Below are positions 1 through 5,219 of a stretch of 7,913 bases of DNA, piece by piece. The notes beneath the pieces are model-generated. The model ran no database searches, was not told where the DNA came from, and saw only the letters and a program-made list of their open reading frames with translations. Made by a program: the position numbers and the translations under genes. Position 1 is the first letter of the stretch, and every line of letters begins with the position of its first letter. The DNA comes from Eggerthellaceae bacterium. Its GTDB lineage: Bacteria; Actinomycetota; Coriobacteriia; Coriobacteriales; Eggerthellaceae. The stretch spans positions 1 to 7,913 of the forward strand of contig JAFUCW010000395.1 in assembly GCA_017459485.1 (NCBI GenBank). The letters are read 5' to 3'.

Positions 1-2450
1 TGAACACCATCCCTGTTAGCCTGCGAAGCAGGCTCGTTAGACGCATGAAGCAGCGGAGCGCACGATGAAGAATCTGAATCAGCGAAGCGAGATTCAGATT
101 CTTCGAGCAGCGGAGCGGCTGACGCGGAACCGTCCCCCGGCGCGCCCTCCGGAGCGCCCCCCGCAGCGTCAGCCTCTCCGCCGTTCGCCAGAACGGCGGA
201 ACCGAGCAAAATCGCAGGCTCACCTTCGTAGAGCGCTTCGCTGCAGAGGCCCAAAAGGGCACTCGCCGCGTCGAACAGGCGCCCAACCGACGAAGTGTAG
301 GGCGTATTAATGTCCTGGTCGATCATGCGCTGACAAATGTCGGCCTCGTCCCCCAGGGCTTCGAGCAAGCAGGATGCAGCAGGATGATCAAGCAGGTCGA
401 AAGACCAGAGCACTCCGTATGCACAGCGCATCGGGTGTTTAATGGCCGCTGCTGCGCCTGGAAGCGGGAAATAGGCGAAGTTGGCAAGACGCTCGTAGGT
501 GTCCAAATTGGCAAGCAGCACTTCCCCACCCCAAATGGCGCCGTCGGGACCAAATCCTGTTCCGTCGAATGCGAATCCCACAACGGGTCCCTCCAACCCG
601 TTTTCCGCCATCGCGGATGCAATGTGCGCATGGTGATGCTGCACTTTGACTACAGGCAACGACTGACCGGCCGCCCATTTGCTTGTCAGGTATTCGGGAT
701 GCATGTCGCAGGCAACCAGGGTCGGATGCAAATCGAACAGGTGCTCATAGATGCGTTTCGAATCGAGCCAGGAATCGTACGTCGGGACGTTTTCCATGTC
801 TCCCATGTGCTGAGATACGAACGCTCGCCCATTGCCCAGTAGGCAGAACGTGTTCTTCTGCTCCGGACCCGTAGCAAACACCACGTTATTCCCAGGTTCC
901 ACCAGGCTTCCCGTACCAGCGGAGGAGGGCGCATCCGAGGGGATGGGTGCGCCCTCGGCGACCGTCTGAACACCGTTCCTGAAAGCCTGCGAAGCAGGCT
1001 CGTTAGAAGCATGAAGCAGCGGAGCGCACGATGAACCTTCCGAATCGGCGAAGCCAGATTCGGAAGTTCGAGCAGCGGAGCGGCGCGTCGCCGAGGGGGC
1101 ACCCGTCCCCTCGGATGCGCCCTCCGGAGCGCCCTCCGCGGCGGCGGGTGGTTCCGCCGTTCGTAGAACGGCGGAACTGAGAGGAAGCGGCGCATACCCA
1201 CGTGCGCGCCGAATGAACTGAATGGCGGTCTCTCCCTTGTCGAAGTCGAGCACGCGTACCACCGAATCGTCATAGCGAGAGCGAATGGATCTGTTATTCC
1301 CCAATAGCGCGTCGGCAATGCCAGCAAGCGCAACACGTGCTACTTCGTCGTCGGTCTGAATTGGTTCGTCGTGCACGTTGCCAGACGTGAACACCAGCAT
1401 GGAAGCACCTGCGCGCTCTTCAAAATCGTGCATGATCAGGTGCTGCAGAGGCGTTGAGGGAAGCATGACGCCCAATTCAGGAAGAGCATCCGCCAAACCT
1501 GGAGCAAACTCGGCACCCTTTATCTTGCGCAGTAGAACAATGGGCCGCGCCGACGAGCAAAGCAACGCCTCCTCTTCGGCGCTTACCTCGCACCACGAAC
1601 GGGCAGCCTGCACGCTTGGTACCATGACAGCAAACGCCTTGCCTTCACGCCGCTTCCGCCGGCGCAGTTCGGCAATCGCATCGACGTTGGAGGCGTCGCA
1701 GACCAAGTGGAAGCCACCAAGCCCCTTGACTGCCACAATCTTGCCCTCTAGCAGCATCTCCACTGCACGTCCAAGAATCGCATCCGACTCTGCACGCGTG
1801 GACCCCCACTCGATCTGGACGTCCCTGTGCGTACGCGCATCCCCTGCCTCACCTGCATTCGGGCCTGGATCAAGCACAGCGAAATTGATCGCAGGACCGC
1901 ACTCGAAGCATGCGTCAGGCTGGGCGTGGAACCGACGGTCTGCAGGATCGACGTACTCAGAAGCGCATTGCTTGCACATGTCGAACGACGCCATGGACGT
2001 TTTCGCGCGATCGTAGGGCAGGCCATCGATGATGGTGAAACGCGGGCCGCAGTTCGTGCAGTTGATGAATGGGTAGCGAAACCGGCGGTTTGCAGGGTCG
2101 AAAAGCTCCTGCAGGCAATCGTCGCACGTGGCAAGGTCGGGCGACACCAGGGTGGTCTCTTCCGTCTCTTCGGAGTCTGAAAAGCGTATCTCGAACGACG
2201 TATACCCCTCCAAAGGCACTTCCCGCATGTCGATCCGCTTGATCTGCGCCGCAGCTGGAGGATTGTCGTGCATGTCCATGACGAACTCGTCGACAAGCTG
2301 CTCTTCGCCCTCTGCATGGATATGAACCCCGTCGACAGCGTTGAGCACCCAGCCGTTGACAAGATGGCGCTTCGCCAAACGGTACACGAATGGCCGAAAG
2401 CCCACTCCTTGGACGATGCCTGTTACGTATATGTCGAGAGCATTAAGCAT
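1..2450 (-). CDS. hypF: HypF, carbamoyltransferase for [NiFe]-hydrogenase maturation, 3' end cut by window, with two repeat-encoded insertions
   Basis: HypF converts carbamoyl phosphate and ATP to carbamoyl-adenylate and passes the carbamoyl group to the HypE C-terminal Cys, the source of the CN ligands of [NiFe]-hydrogenase (family knowledge). The frame is open from 2450 to base 1: 816 codons and no stop. Visible in order: an acylphosphatase module with GIVQGVGFRPF (residues 11-21; R19 and N37 in the catalytic positions); two zinc-finger pairs (C109/C112, C131/C134 and C159/C162, C181/C184); a YrdC-like module (KGLGGFHLVCDA 242-253, TSGN 355-358, DDSV 394-397, ending RRARGYAP at 421); and a Kae1-like module (EQKNTFC 530-536, HHHAH 605-609, FDGTGFGPDGAIWGGE 628-643, SSVGRLFDAA 720-729, YEGE 741-744). 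E. coli HypF has about 14 residues between RGYVP and VLCLGADLKNTFC; here about 101 lie between RGYAP and VVFATGPEQKNTFC. A second insertion starts near residue 750. ATG 2450 gives the usual ~10-residue lead to GIVQGVGF, but its SD is weak. GTG 2510 is an in-frame alternative; the upstream stop is at 2541-2543. Confidence -1.
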   Translation of the reverse strand, partial: MLNALDIYVTGIVQGVGFRPFVYRLAKRHLVNGWVLNAVDGVHIHAEGEEQLVDEFVMDMHDNPPAAAQIKRIDMREVPLEGYTSFEIRFSDSEETEETTLVSPDLATCDDCLQELFDPANRRFRYPFINCTNCGPRFTIIDGLPYDRAKTSMASFDMCKQCASEYVDPADRRFHAQPDACFECGPAINFAVLDPGPNAGEAGDARTHRDVQIEWGSTRAESDAILGRAVEMLLEGKIVAVKGLGGFHLVCDASNVDAIAELRRRKRREGKAFAVMVPSVQAARSWCEVSAEEEALLCSSARPIVLLRKIKGAEFAPGLADALPELGVMLPSTPLQHLIMHDFEERAGASMLVFTSGNVHDEPIQTDDEVARVALAGIADALLGNNRSIRSRYDDSVVRVLDFDKGETAIQFIRRARGYAPLPLSSAVLRTAEPPAAAEGAPEGASEGTGAPSATRRSAARTSESGFADSEGSSCAPLLHASNEPASQAFRNGVQTVAEGAPIPSDAPSSAGTGSLVEPGNNVVFATGPEQKNTFCLLGNGRAFVSQHMGDMENVPTYDSWLDSKRIYEHLFDLHPTLVACDMHPEYLTSKWAAGQSLPVVKVQHHHAHIASAMAENGLEGPVVGFAFDGTGFGPDGAIWGGEVLLANLDTYERLANFAYFPLPGAAAAIKHPMRCAYGVLWSFDLLDHPAASCLLEALGDEADICQRMIDQDINTPYTSSVGRLFDAASALLGLCSEALYEGEPAILLGSAVLANGGEADAAGGAPEGAPGDGSASAAPLLEESESRFADSDSSSCAPLLHASNEPASQANRDGV
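18..34. repeat. Short hairpin with GCGAAGC apex, copy A
   Basis: AGCCTGC-GAA-GCAGGCT is a perfect 7-bp stem with a 3-base loop. It is identical to 984-1000. The coding-strand reading is AGCCTGC-TTC-GCAGGCT and encodes part of EPASQA. Confidence -1.
67..104. repeat. Long perfect hairpin of copy A
   Basis: GAAGAATCTGAATC (67-80) is exactly complementary to GATTCAGATTCTTC (91-104), giving 14 bp around a 10-base loop holding GCGAAGC (82-88). It is flanked by direct repeats AGCAGCGGAGCG at 49-60 and 106-117. It corresponds to 1033-1069 in copy B, where the stem is kept with different bases. Confidence -1.
117..174. repeat. Inverted repeat enclosing the GC-rich part of copy A
   Basis: GGCTGACGC (117-125) and GCGTCAGCC (166-174) are perfect 9-bp arms around 40 bases that include the shared block 142-159. 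Copy B has a different inverted repeat at the matching place (1091-1114), so the architecture is similar although the bases differ. Confidence -1.
177..200. repeat. Outer hairpin of copy A
   Basis: TCCGCCGTTC (177-186) pairs with GAACGGCGGA (191-200) around the loop GCCA. In hypF sense this is the upstream end of the second insertion and encodes SAVLANGG. It matches 1151-1177. Confidence -1.
924..962. repeat. Left terminal inverted repeat of copy B
   Basis: The reverse complement matches 1087-1125 at 37 of 39 positions; the differences are at 951 versus 1098 and at 944 versus 1105. The arm can also fold on itself: GAGGGCGCA at 925-933 pairs with TGCGCCCTC at 948-956. Local and long-range pairings are therefore mutually exclusive. 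Confidence -1.
984..1000. repeat. Short hairpin with GCGAAGC apex, copy B
   Basis: Identical 17-base perfect hairpin to 18-34. It lies inside the terminal inverted repeats of copy B, in the same relative place as in copy A. Confidence -1.
1033..1069. repeat. Long hairpin of copy B
   Basis: CTTCCGAATC (1037-1046) pairs with GATTCGGAAG (1057-1066). After one unpaired C (1036), GAA (1033-1035) pairs with TTC (1067-1069). The loop is GGCGAAGCCA, with GCGAAGC at 1048-1054 and a possible extra GGC/GCC pairing. It is flanked by the 12-bp direct repeats at 1015-1026 and 1071-1082. Confidence -1.
1087..1125. repeat. Right terminal inverted repeat of copy B
   Basis: Partner of 924-962. It can also form a local hairpin, CCGAGGGG (1091-1098) with CCCCTCGG (1107-1114). 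Its outer end, GCGCCCTCC, continues into the block GGAGCGCC shared with copy A, so the duplicated unit extends past this repeat toward the hairpin at 1151-1177. Confidence -1.
1151..1177. repeat. Outer hairpin of copy B
   Basis: GTTCCGCCGTTC (1151-1162) pairs with GAACGGCGGAAC (1166-1177) around a 3-base loop: a perfect 12-bp stem. In hypF sense it is the start of the first insertion, encoding SAVLRTAE directly after RRARGYAPLPLS. Confidence -1.
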
Positions 2451-2512
2451 AGGCGTTTCATCATATCGCAAAGAGCTGGAAACATCGGCAGAACGACGCT
2501 TCTGCGTCACCT

Positions 2513-2527
2513 CAATAGGTGCTATTG
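2513..2527. promoter_or_regulatory. Small inverted repeat in the pgi-hypF gap
   Basis: CAATAG (2513-2518) and CTATTG (2522-2527) are perfect 6-bp arms around GTG in the 132-bp gap before hypF. A second weak hairpin, GACGC-TTCT-GCGTC, lies at 2495-2508, and a -10-like TATGAT (minus strand, 2465-2460) sits 9 bases before ATG 2450 with no good -35. An operator or hypF promoter is possible, but the support is only these short motifs. Confidence -1.
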
Positions 2528-2582
2528 GCGGCAGGCCCGACTATCTTTCAGCAACAACAATGCTCCGATATAGGCAGCATTC

Positions 2583-4292
2583 TTACGCAAGCGAGCTGCA
2601 GATGCGGCGAACCACTTCGCCAAGTTGACGCAGCACGATGCTCGAATTGTCGGGCAGGTGGACATGGATGCAGCGCCTGCCCCGTTCGTTGAGAATTTGA
2701 AGGTCGCCTTCGGCTTGCGCCTTTGCCAGCGAAGCAAGGCTTGGCGCAGGAGCGTTTTCCAACGGTATGTCTTTCAGTTCGCCCGCAGACACGATGAGGA
2801 ATACGCCGTTGTTCGGACCGCCCTTCTGAAGCTGCCCTGTCGAGTGCAGGTAGCGTGGACCGATCTCCAGGCATGACGCAACACCGCGCGCTGTCGCAAC
2901 CGAATGGCGGATGGTCTCGAGCGCTTCGCGTCGTCCTTCGCCTGCAAAGGGCACGAATGCGTTAAGCGCGAAATAGTCTCCAGGCTGGATGCTGTCGATT
3001 AGGGCATGCAGCGCCACTTCCAAACTGCGCGCACCTTTGAACTCGTCTCCCAAGCGCACCTCGACAGTGCCCATGGAAAGGCTTCCGATGCTGTCCTGCA
3101 CGAAATCGGGCTCGGAATGCCCCTTTTCGAGAATGCCCATCACGGCCGCCTTCGACGCCGCGACGTCGGGCTGGTCGAATGGGCATACTTGCATGAGGTA
3201 GCCGCACATGGCAATGGCGTACTCCCACATGACGAAGTGCTCGGCAAGCTCGCGCACGTTTTCGATCGAGTATTCCACGCATGGAATATCGGGGCTCATG
3301 TAGGAATAGCTCATCTCAAAGTTCTTGCGCTCGTCCCAGAGGTCGGTTTTGGTCTTGTACATGAGTGCCACGCGGTCGCCCGAGTCTTCGGTAAGAACCA
3401 GCGGGTCGATTTCGATATTGGGAAGAATGCCCTTGCCGCACTTGCCCAAGCTTTCCGCCACCAGCTGCTCTATCCACAGACCCAGCACGCGGCCACGCTT
3501 GGGCGCCAGAAAGCTGAATTTGTCGCGCCCTGCCTGAGAGTTGTCAAAGAGAAATGCCGCCAAGCGAATTGCCGGATTGTCGGCAGAGTCTTTGCTGCAC
3601 TCTTCTTCCGCCGTGATCGCATGAGACATGAACTCGTCGATGTTAATGCCCACAAGCGCCGTGGGGACCAATCCGAACACCGAAAGCGCGCTGAAGCGAC
3701 CGCCCACAGATGGCTCGCCCACAAACAGCCCATACCAGCCTGCCTCCGTGGCGATGTTTGCCAGTTCGGTGCCTGGGTCGGTGATGGCCACCAGCTGCTT
3801 GGTCACCTGTTCGGGGGAAAGAACCTTTTCCATTTCCGCCCGCACTGCTTGGAGCATGAGACGCGTTTCGATAGTCGTGCCGCTCTTCGACGACACGATG
3901 ACCATGGTCGATTCGGGCCGCAGCCCCGTCATTATCGAGCGCACGCGCACCGGAGAATCCGAATCGAGCACGCGAAACTTGACCGTGACAGAGTCCTCTT
4001 TGTTGTACTTGGTGATGGTCATGGGAGCCTGGGTTGACCCACCTTCGCCGATAAGCAGAACCGAACGCATTCCCGAAGCAATCGCGCCCTGAGCGAACTC
4101 GACGATGCTGCTGACCGGATAGGGGGGCTTGGAGGCAAGATCGACCCATCCCATATAGTTCTTCGCCTGCTCTTGCGCGTCCGCATCGAACGCGAACAGG
4201 GTCGTGTCTTTGGCGTGAATCCTGCTTGCGACCTGGTCTTTGACCAGCAAGTCGACAGAGGGATAGAGCGGTGCAGTTCCGGAAGATACCAT
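2583..4292 (-). CDS. pgi: Glucose-6-phosphate isomerase (569 aa), Tal-Pgi-related form
   Basis: Cytoplasmic enzyme interconverting glucose 6-phosphate and fructose 6-phosphate in glycolysis and gluconeogenesis. Visible signatures: GEGGSTQAP (82-90) and SSKSGTTIET (134-143), the SIS-type sugar-phosphate loops; EPSVGGRFSALSVFGLVP (193-210), the first Pgi signature region; ESLGKCGKGILP (280-291); PFDQPDVAASK (371-381), resembling the second Pgi signature FDQxxVxxxK with its catalytic Lys; and YLHSTGQLQKGGPN (481-494). Segments such as ESxGKxGKG and HSTGQLxKGGP are typical of the Pgi part of transaldolase-Pgi fusions rather than the E. coli enzyme; no transaldolase part is present here. In related proteins I recall a His where Q489 stands (GQLHKGG). 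The ATG at 4292 has a strong SD, AAGGAG, 4 bases upstream. It lies 11 bp after the response-regulator stop, so co-transcription with that gene is likely. Confidence -1.
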   Translation of the reverse strand: MVSSGTAPLYPSVDLLVKDQVASRIHAKDTTLFAFDADAQEQAKNYMGWVDLASKPPYPVSSIVEFAQGAIASGMRSVLLIGEGGSTQAPMTITKYNKEDSVTVKFRVLDSDSPVRVRSIMTGLRPESTMVIVSSKSGTTIETRLMLQAVRAEMEKVLSPEQVTKQLVAITDPGTELANIATEAGWYGLFVGEPSVGGRFSALSVFGLVPTALVGINIDEFMSHAITAEEECSKDSADNPAIRLAAFLFDNSQAGRDKFSFLAPKRGRVLGLWIEQLVAESLGKCGKGILPNIEIDPLVLTEDSGDRVALMYKTKTDLWDERKNFEMSYSYMSPDIPCVEYSIENVRELAEHFVMWEYAIAMCGYLMQVCPFDQPDVAASKAAVMGILEKGHSEPDFVQDSIGSLSMGTVEVRLGDEFKGARSLEVALHALIDSIQPGDYFALNAFVPFAGEGRREALETIRHSVATARGVASCLEIGPRYLHSTGQLQKGGPNNGVFLIVSAGELKDIPLENAPAPSLASLAKAQAEGDLQILNERGRRCIHVHLPDNSSIVLRQLGEVVRRICSSLA

Positions 4293-4303
4293 TATTCTCC
4301 TTG

Positions 4304-5017
4304 TTAGATTTCGAGCGCCTTCTTAAGCGACGCCACCCGCCGACGAGATACGGGAACCTGTTCGTCGCAGCTATCGAGCGAAAGCAGCAAGGTCCCTCCT
4401 GCAACGCTTTCGACTTCGGTAACCAAAGACAGATTGACCAAATAGCCCCGATGCACGCGGAAAAAACCATGCCCTTCGAGGCGCTTTTCAAGCTGGGAAA
4501 GAGACGATGTGCTGAAATAGCGCCCGTTGTCCGTTTGCAGGTAGGTGTAGTCGTCGCGCGCCACCACGAACCTCACGGTGTCCACGCCGATAAGAATCTT
4601 CTTGTTGTTCTTCTCTACGGGGATGCGTTCGCTCCGCTGCGCCTGGGCCTGAAGGCGCACCTGTTCCCACACGCGATCCACCGCCTGGCGCAGACGCTCC
4701 GTTTCTACGGGCTTCACCAAATAGTCAATGGCATGCACGTTGAACGCATCGAGCGCATATTCGCTGTACGCTGTCACAAACACGACCGCAGGCGGGTTCT
4801 TCAACGTCTGGAGTGCTTCGGCAAGTTGCAAACCCGTTGCTTCTGGCATGTTGATGTCCAGAAAGACCAGATCGCATGGATGCGCTTTCAGGCGATCGAT
4901 GGCTTCGCGAACGTTGGAAGCCTCCGCGACAACCTCGACCCGACCTACTTCATCGAGCAGGAAACGCAGCTCTGAGCGCGCTGGCGCTTCGTCGTCTACG
5001 ATGAGAGCTTTTATCAC
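4304..5017 (-). CDS. LytTR-family response regulator (237 aa)
   Basis: Transcription factor of the LytR/AgrA class. The N-terminal receiver (about 1-120) has the acidic pair in LIVDDE, the phospho-acceptor Asp in FLDINMP (D54 from the start chosen here), the Thr of VFVTAYSEYALDAF (T81) and Lys of YLVKP (K101). A linker rich in Q and R leads to a LytTR DNA-binding domain (about 135-237) with DDYTYLQTDNGRYF, GFFRVHRGYLVNL and VPVSRRR motifs. GTG 5017 is preferred over GTG 5023 because GAGG (5028-5025) then sits 7 bases upstream and the protein begins MIKALIVDDE as in its relatives; the upstream GTG has only one base of spacing. The cognate kinase is almost certainly the upstream gene ending at 5220. 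Target sites are not identifiable here; the gene may regulate the exporter operon or itself. Confidence -1.
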   Translation of the reverse strand: MIKALIVDDEAPARSELRFLLDEVGRVEVVAEASNVREAIDRLKAHPCDLVFLDINMPEATGLQLAEALQTLKNPPAVVFVTAYSEYALDAFNVHAIDYLVKPVETERLRQAVDRVWEQVRLQAQAQRSERIPVEKNNKKILIGVDTVRFVVARDDYTYLQTDNGRYFSTSSLSQLEKRLEGHGFFRVHRGYLVNLSLVTEVESVAGGTLLLSLDSCDEQVPVSRRRVASLKKALEI

Positions 5018-5024
5018 GCACACA

Positions 5025-5028
5025 CCTC
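5025..5028 (-). promoter_or_regulatory. Shine-Dalgarno site that decides the regulator start
   Basis: GAGG on the minus strand lies 7 bases before GTG 5017 but only 1 base before the in-frame GTG 5023, which favours the shorter protein. Confidence -1.
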
Positions 5029-5036
5029 ATCTTTCA

Positions 5037-5059
5037 TAGCGCCCAATGCGCTGGCGCTA
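5037..5059. promoter_or_regulatory. Hairpin or operator in the response-regulator leader
   Basis: TAGCGCC (5037-5043) and GGCGCTA (5053-5059) are perfect 7-bp arms around a 9-base loop. The element lies between the putative TATAAT box and the start of the regulator gene, so it is either in the 5' leader or an operator. No U-tract follows, so it is not an intrinsic terminator. Confidence -1.
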
Positions 5060-5072
5060 ACCTGCTGCGCAA

Positions 5073-5078
5073 ATTATA
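5073..5078 (-). promoter_or_regulatory. Candidate -10 box for the regulator-pgi unit
   Basis: A perfect TATAAT on the minus strand in the only sizeable kinase-regulator gap. Transcription would start near 5066, about 50 bases before GTG 5017. I see no good TTGACA-like -35 at 16-18 bases and no extended -10 TG, so an activator or another sigma factor would be needed if the box is real. Confidence -1.
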
Positions 5079-5219
5079 GCCGTAACGACACTTATGCGCG
5101 TATTTCTCGCCAAAACCCCACCTTGCGGCCTACAGCACGCTCCGGCACGCTTCCAATTCGGATGGATCGCCTGCGCTTGTGCGCATCAAGGAAGGAGAAG
5201 AGCTCTGGGTGCGGATCTG

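Larger units (their letters stand above)
1..203. mobile_element. Second copy (copy A) of the hypF palindromic repeat unit, truncated by the window edge
   Basis: It aligns with copy B at an offset of 966 for bases 1-80, then about 965 to 975 further right. It contains the GCGAAGC hairpin (18-34), the 12-bp direct repeats (49-60, 106-117), the long perfect hairpin (67-104), the shared block GCGCCCTCCGGAGCGCCC (142-159) and the outer hairpin (177-200). The left terminal repeat would lie outside the window. It encodes HypF residues from about 750 onward, straight after the conserved YEGEPAI segment of the Kae1-like module, and the hypF frame remains open through it. Divergence from copy B rules out a simple assembly duplication. 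Confidence -1.
924..1180. mobile_element. Complete copy (copy B) of a palindromic repeat unit inserted in frame in hypF
   Basis: This ~257-bp stretch encodes nearly all the extra HypF residues between the YrdC-like and Kae1-like modules. It holds 39-bp terminal inverted repeats (924-962 and 1087-1125), a short hairpin (984-1000), a long hairpin (1033-1069) flanked by 12-bp direct repeats AGCAGCGGAGCG (1015-1026, 1071-1082), and an outer 12-bp-arm hairpin (1151-1177). Copy A at 1-203 has the same parts in the same order and orientation; bases 1-66 match 967-1032 at 61 of 66 positions. The encoded peptide is rich in A, G, E, P and S with no recognisable domain, so probably a disordered loop. 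The boundaries are estimates from shared sequence and from where HypF homology should resume. No transposase is visible, so a non-autonomous (MITE-like or Rickettsia-palindromic-element-like) nature is inferred. A trinucleotide GGA abuts both terminal-repeat ends (921-923, 1126-1128), which is too short to prove a target duplication. Confidence -1.

Noticed and set aside
384..842. A plus-strand 152-codon frame opposite hypF
   Set aside because: It is antisense to the conserved Kae1-like module (HHHAH, FDGTGFGPDGAIWGGE) and has no family features of its own.
1..1100. CRISPR array, suggested by identical short repeats
   Set aside because: The repeats are about 966 bp apart, differ in structure within the unit and lie in a reading frame. 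No regular spacing and no cas genes are seen.
924..1180. Intein in HypF
   Set aside because: The insert is under 110 residues, lacks splicing blocks (no terminal His-Asn, no Hint motifs) and is low-complexity. The paired copy is diverged in DNA-repeat fashion.
1748..2362. A minus-strand 204-codon frame inside hypF, which at first suggests a broken gene
   Set aside because: It is a shadow frame. Direct translation in the neighbouring frame gives uninterrupted HypF motifs, so no frameshift is present.
3006..4037. A 343-codon open frame on the plus strand opposite pgi
   Set aside because: It lies wholly antisense to a gene with clear Pgi motifs. Its product is His/Arg-rich as expected from reverse-strand codons of a GC-rich gene, with no recognisable domain.
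4630..4639. CGCTCCGCTG, matching part of the repeat box, inside the response-regulator gene
   Set aside because: Only 10 bases match, with no hairpin or other unit part nearby. It is expected by chance and encodes ordinary linker sequence.
5172..5185. Hairpin TGCGC-TTGT-GCGCA after the kinase stop as a terminator
   Set aside because: The stem is only 5 bp and no T-tract follows on the minus strand.
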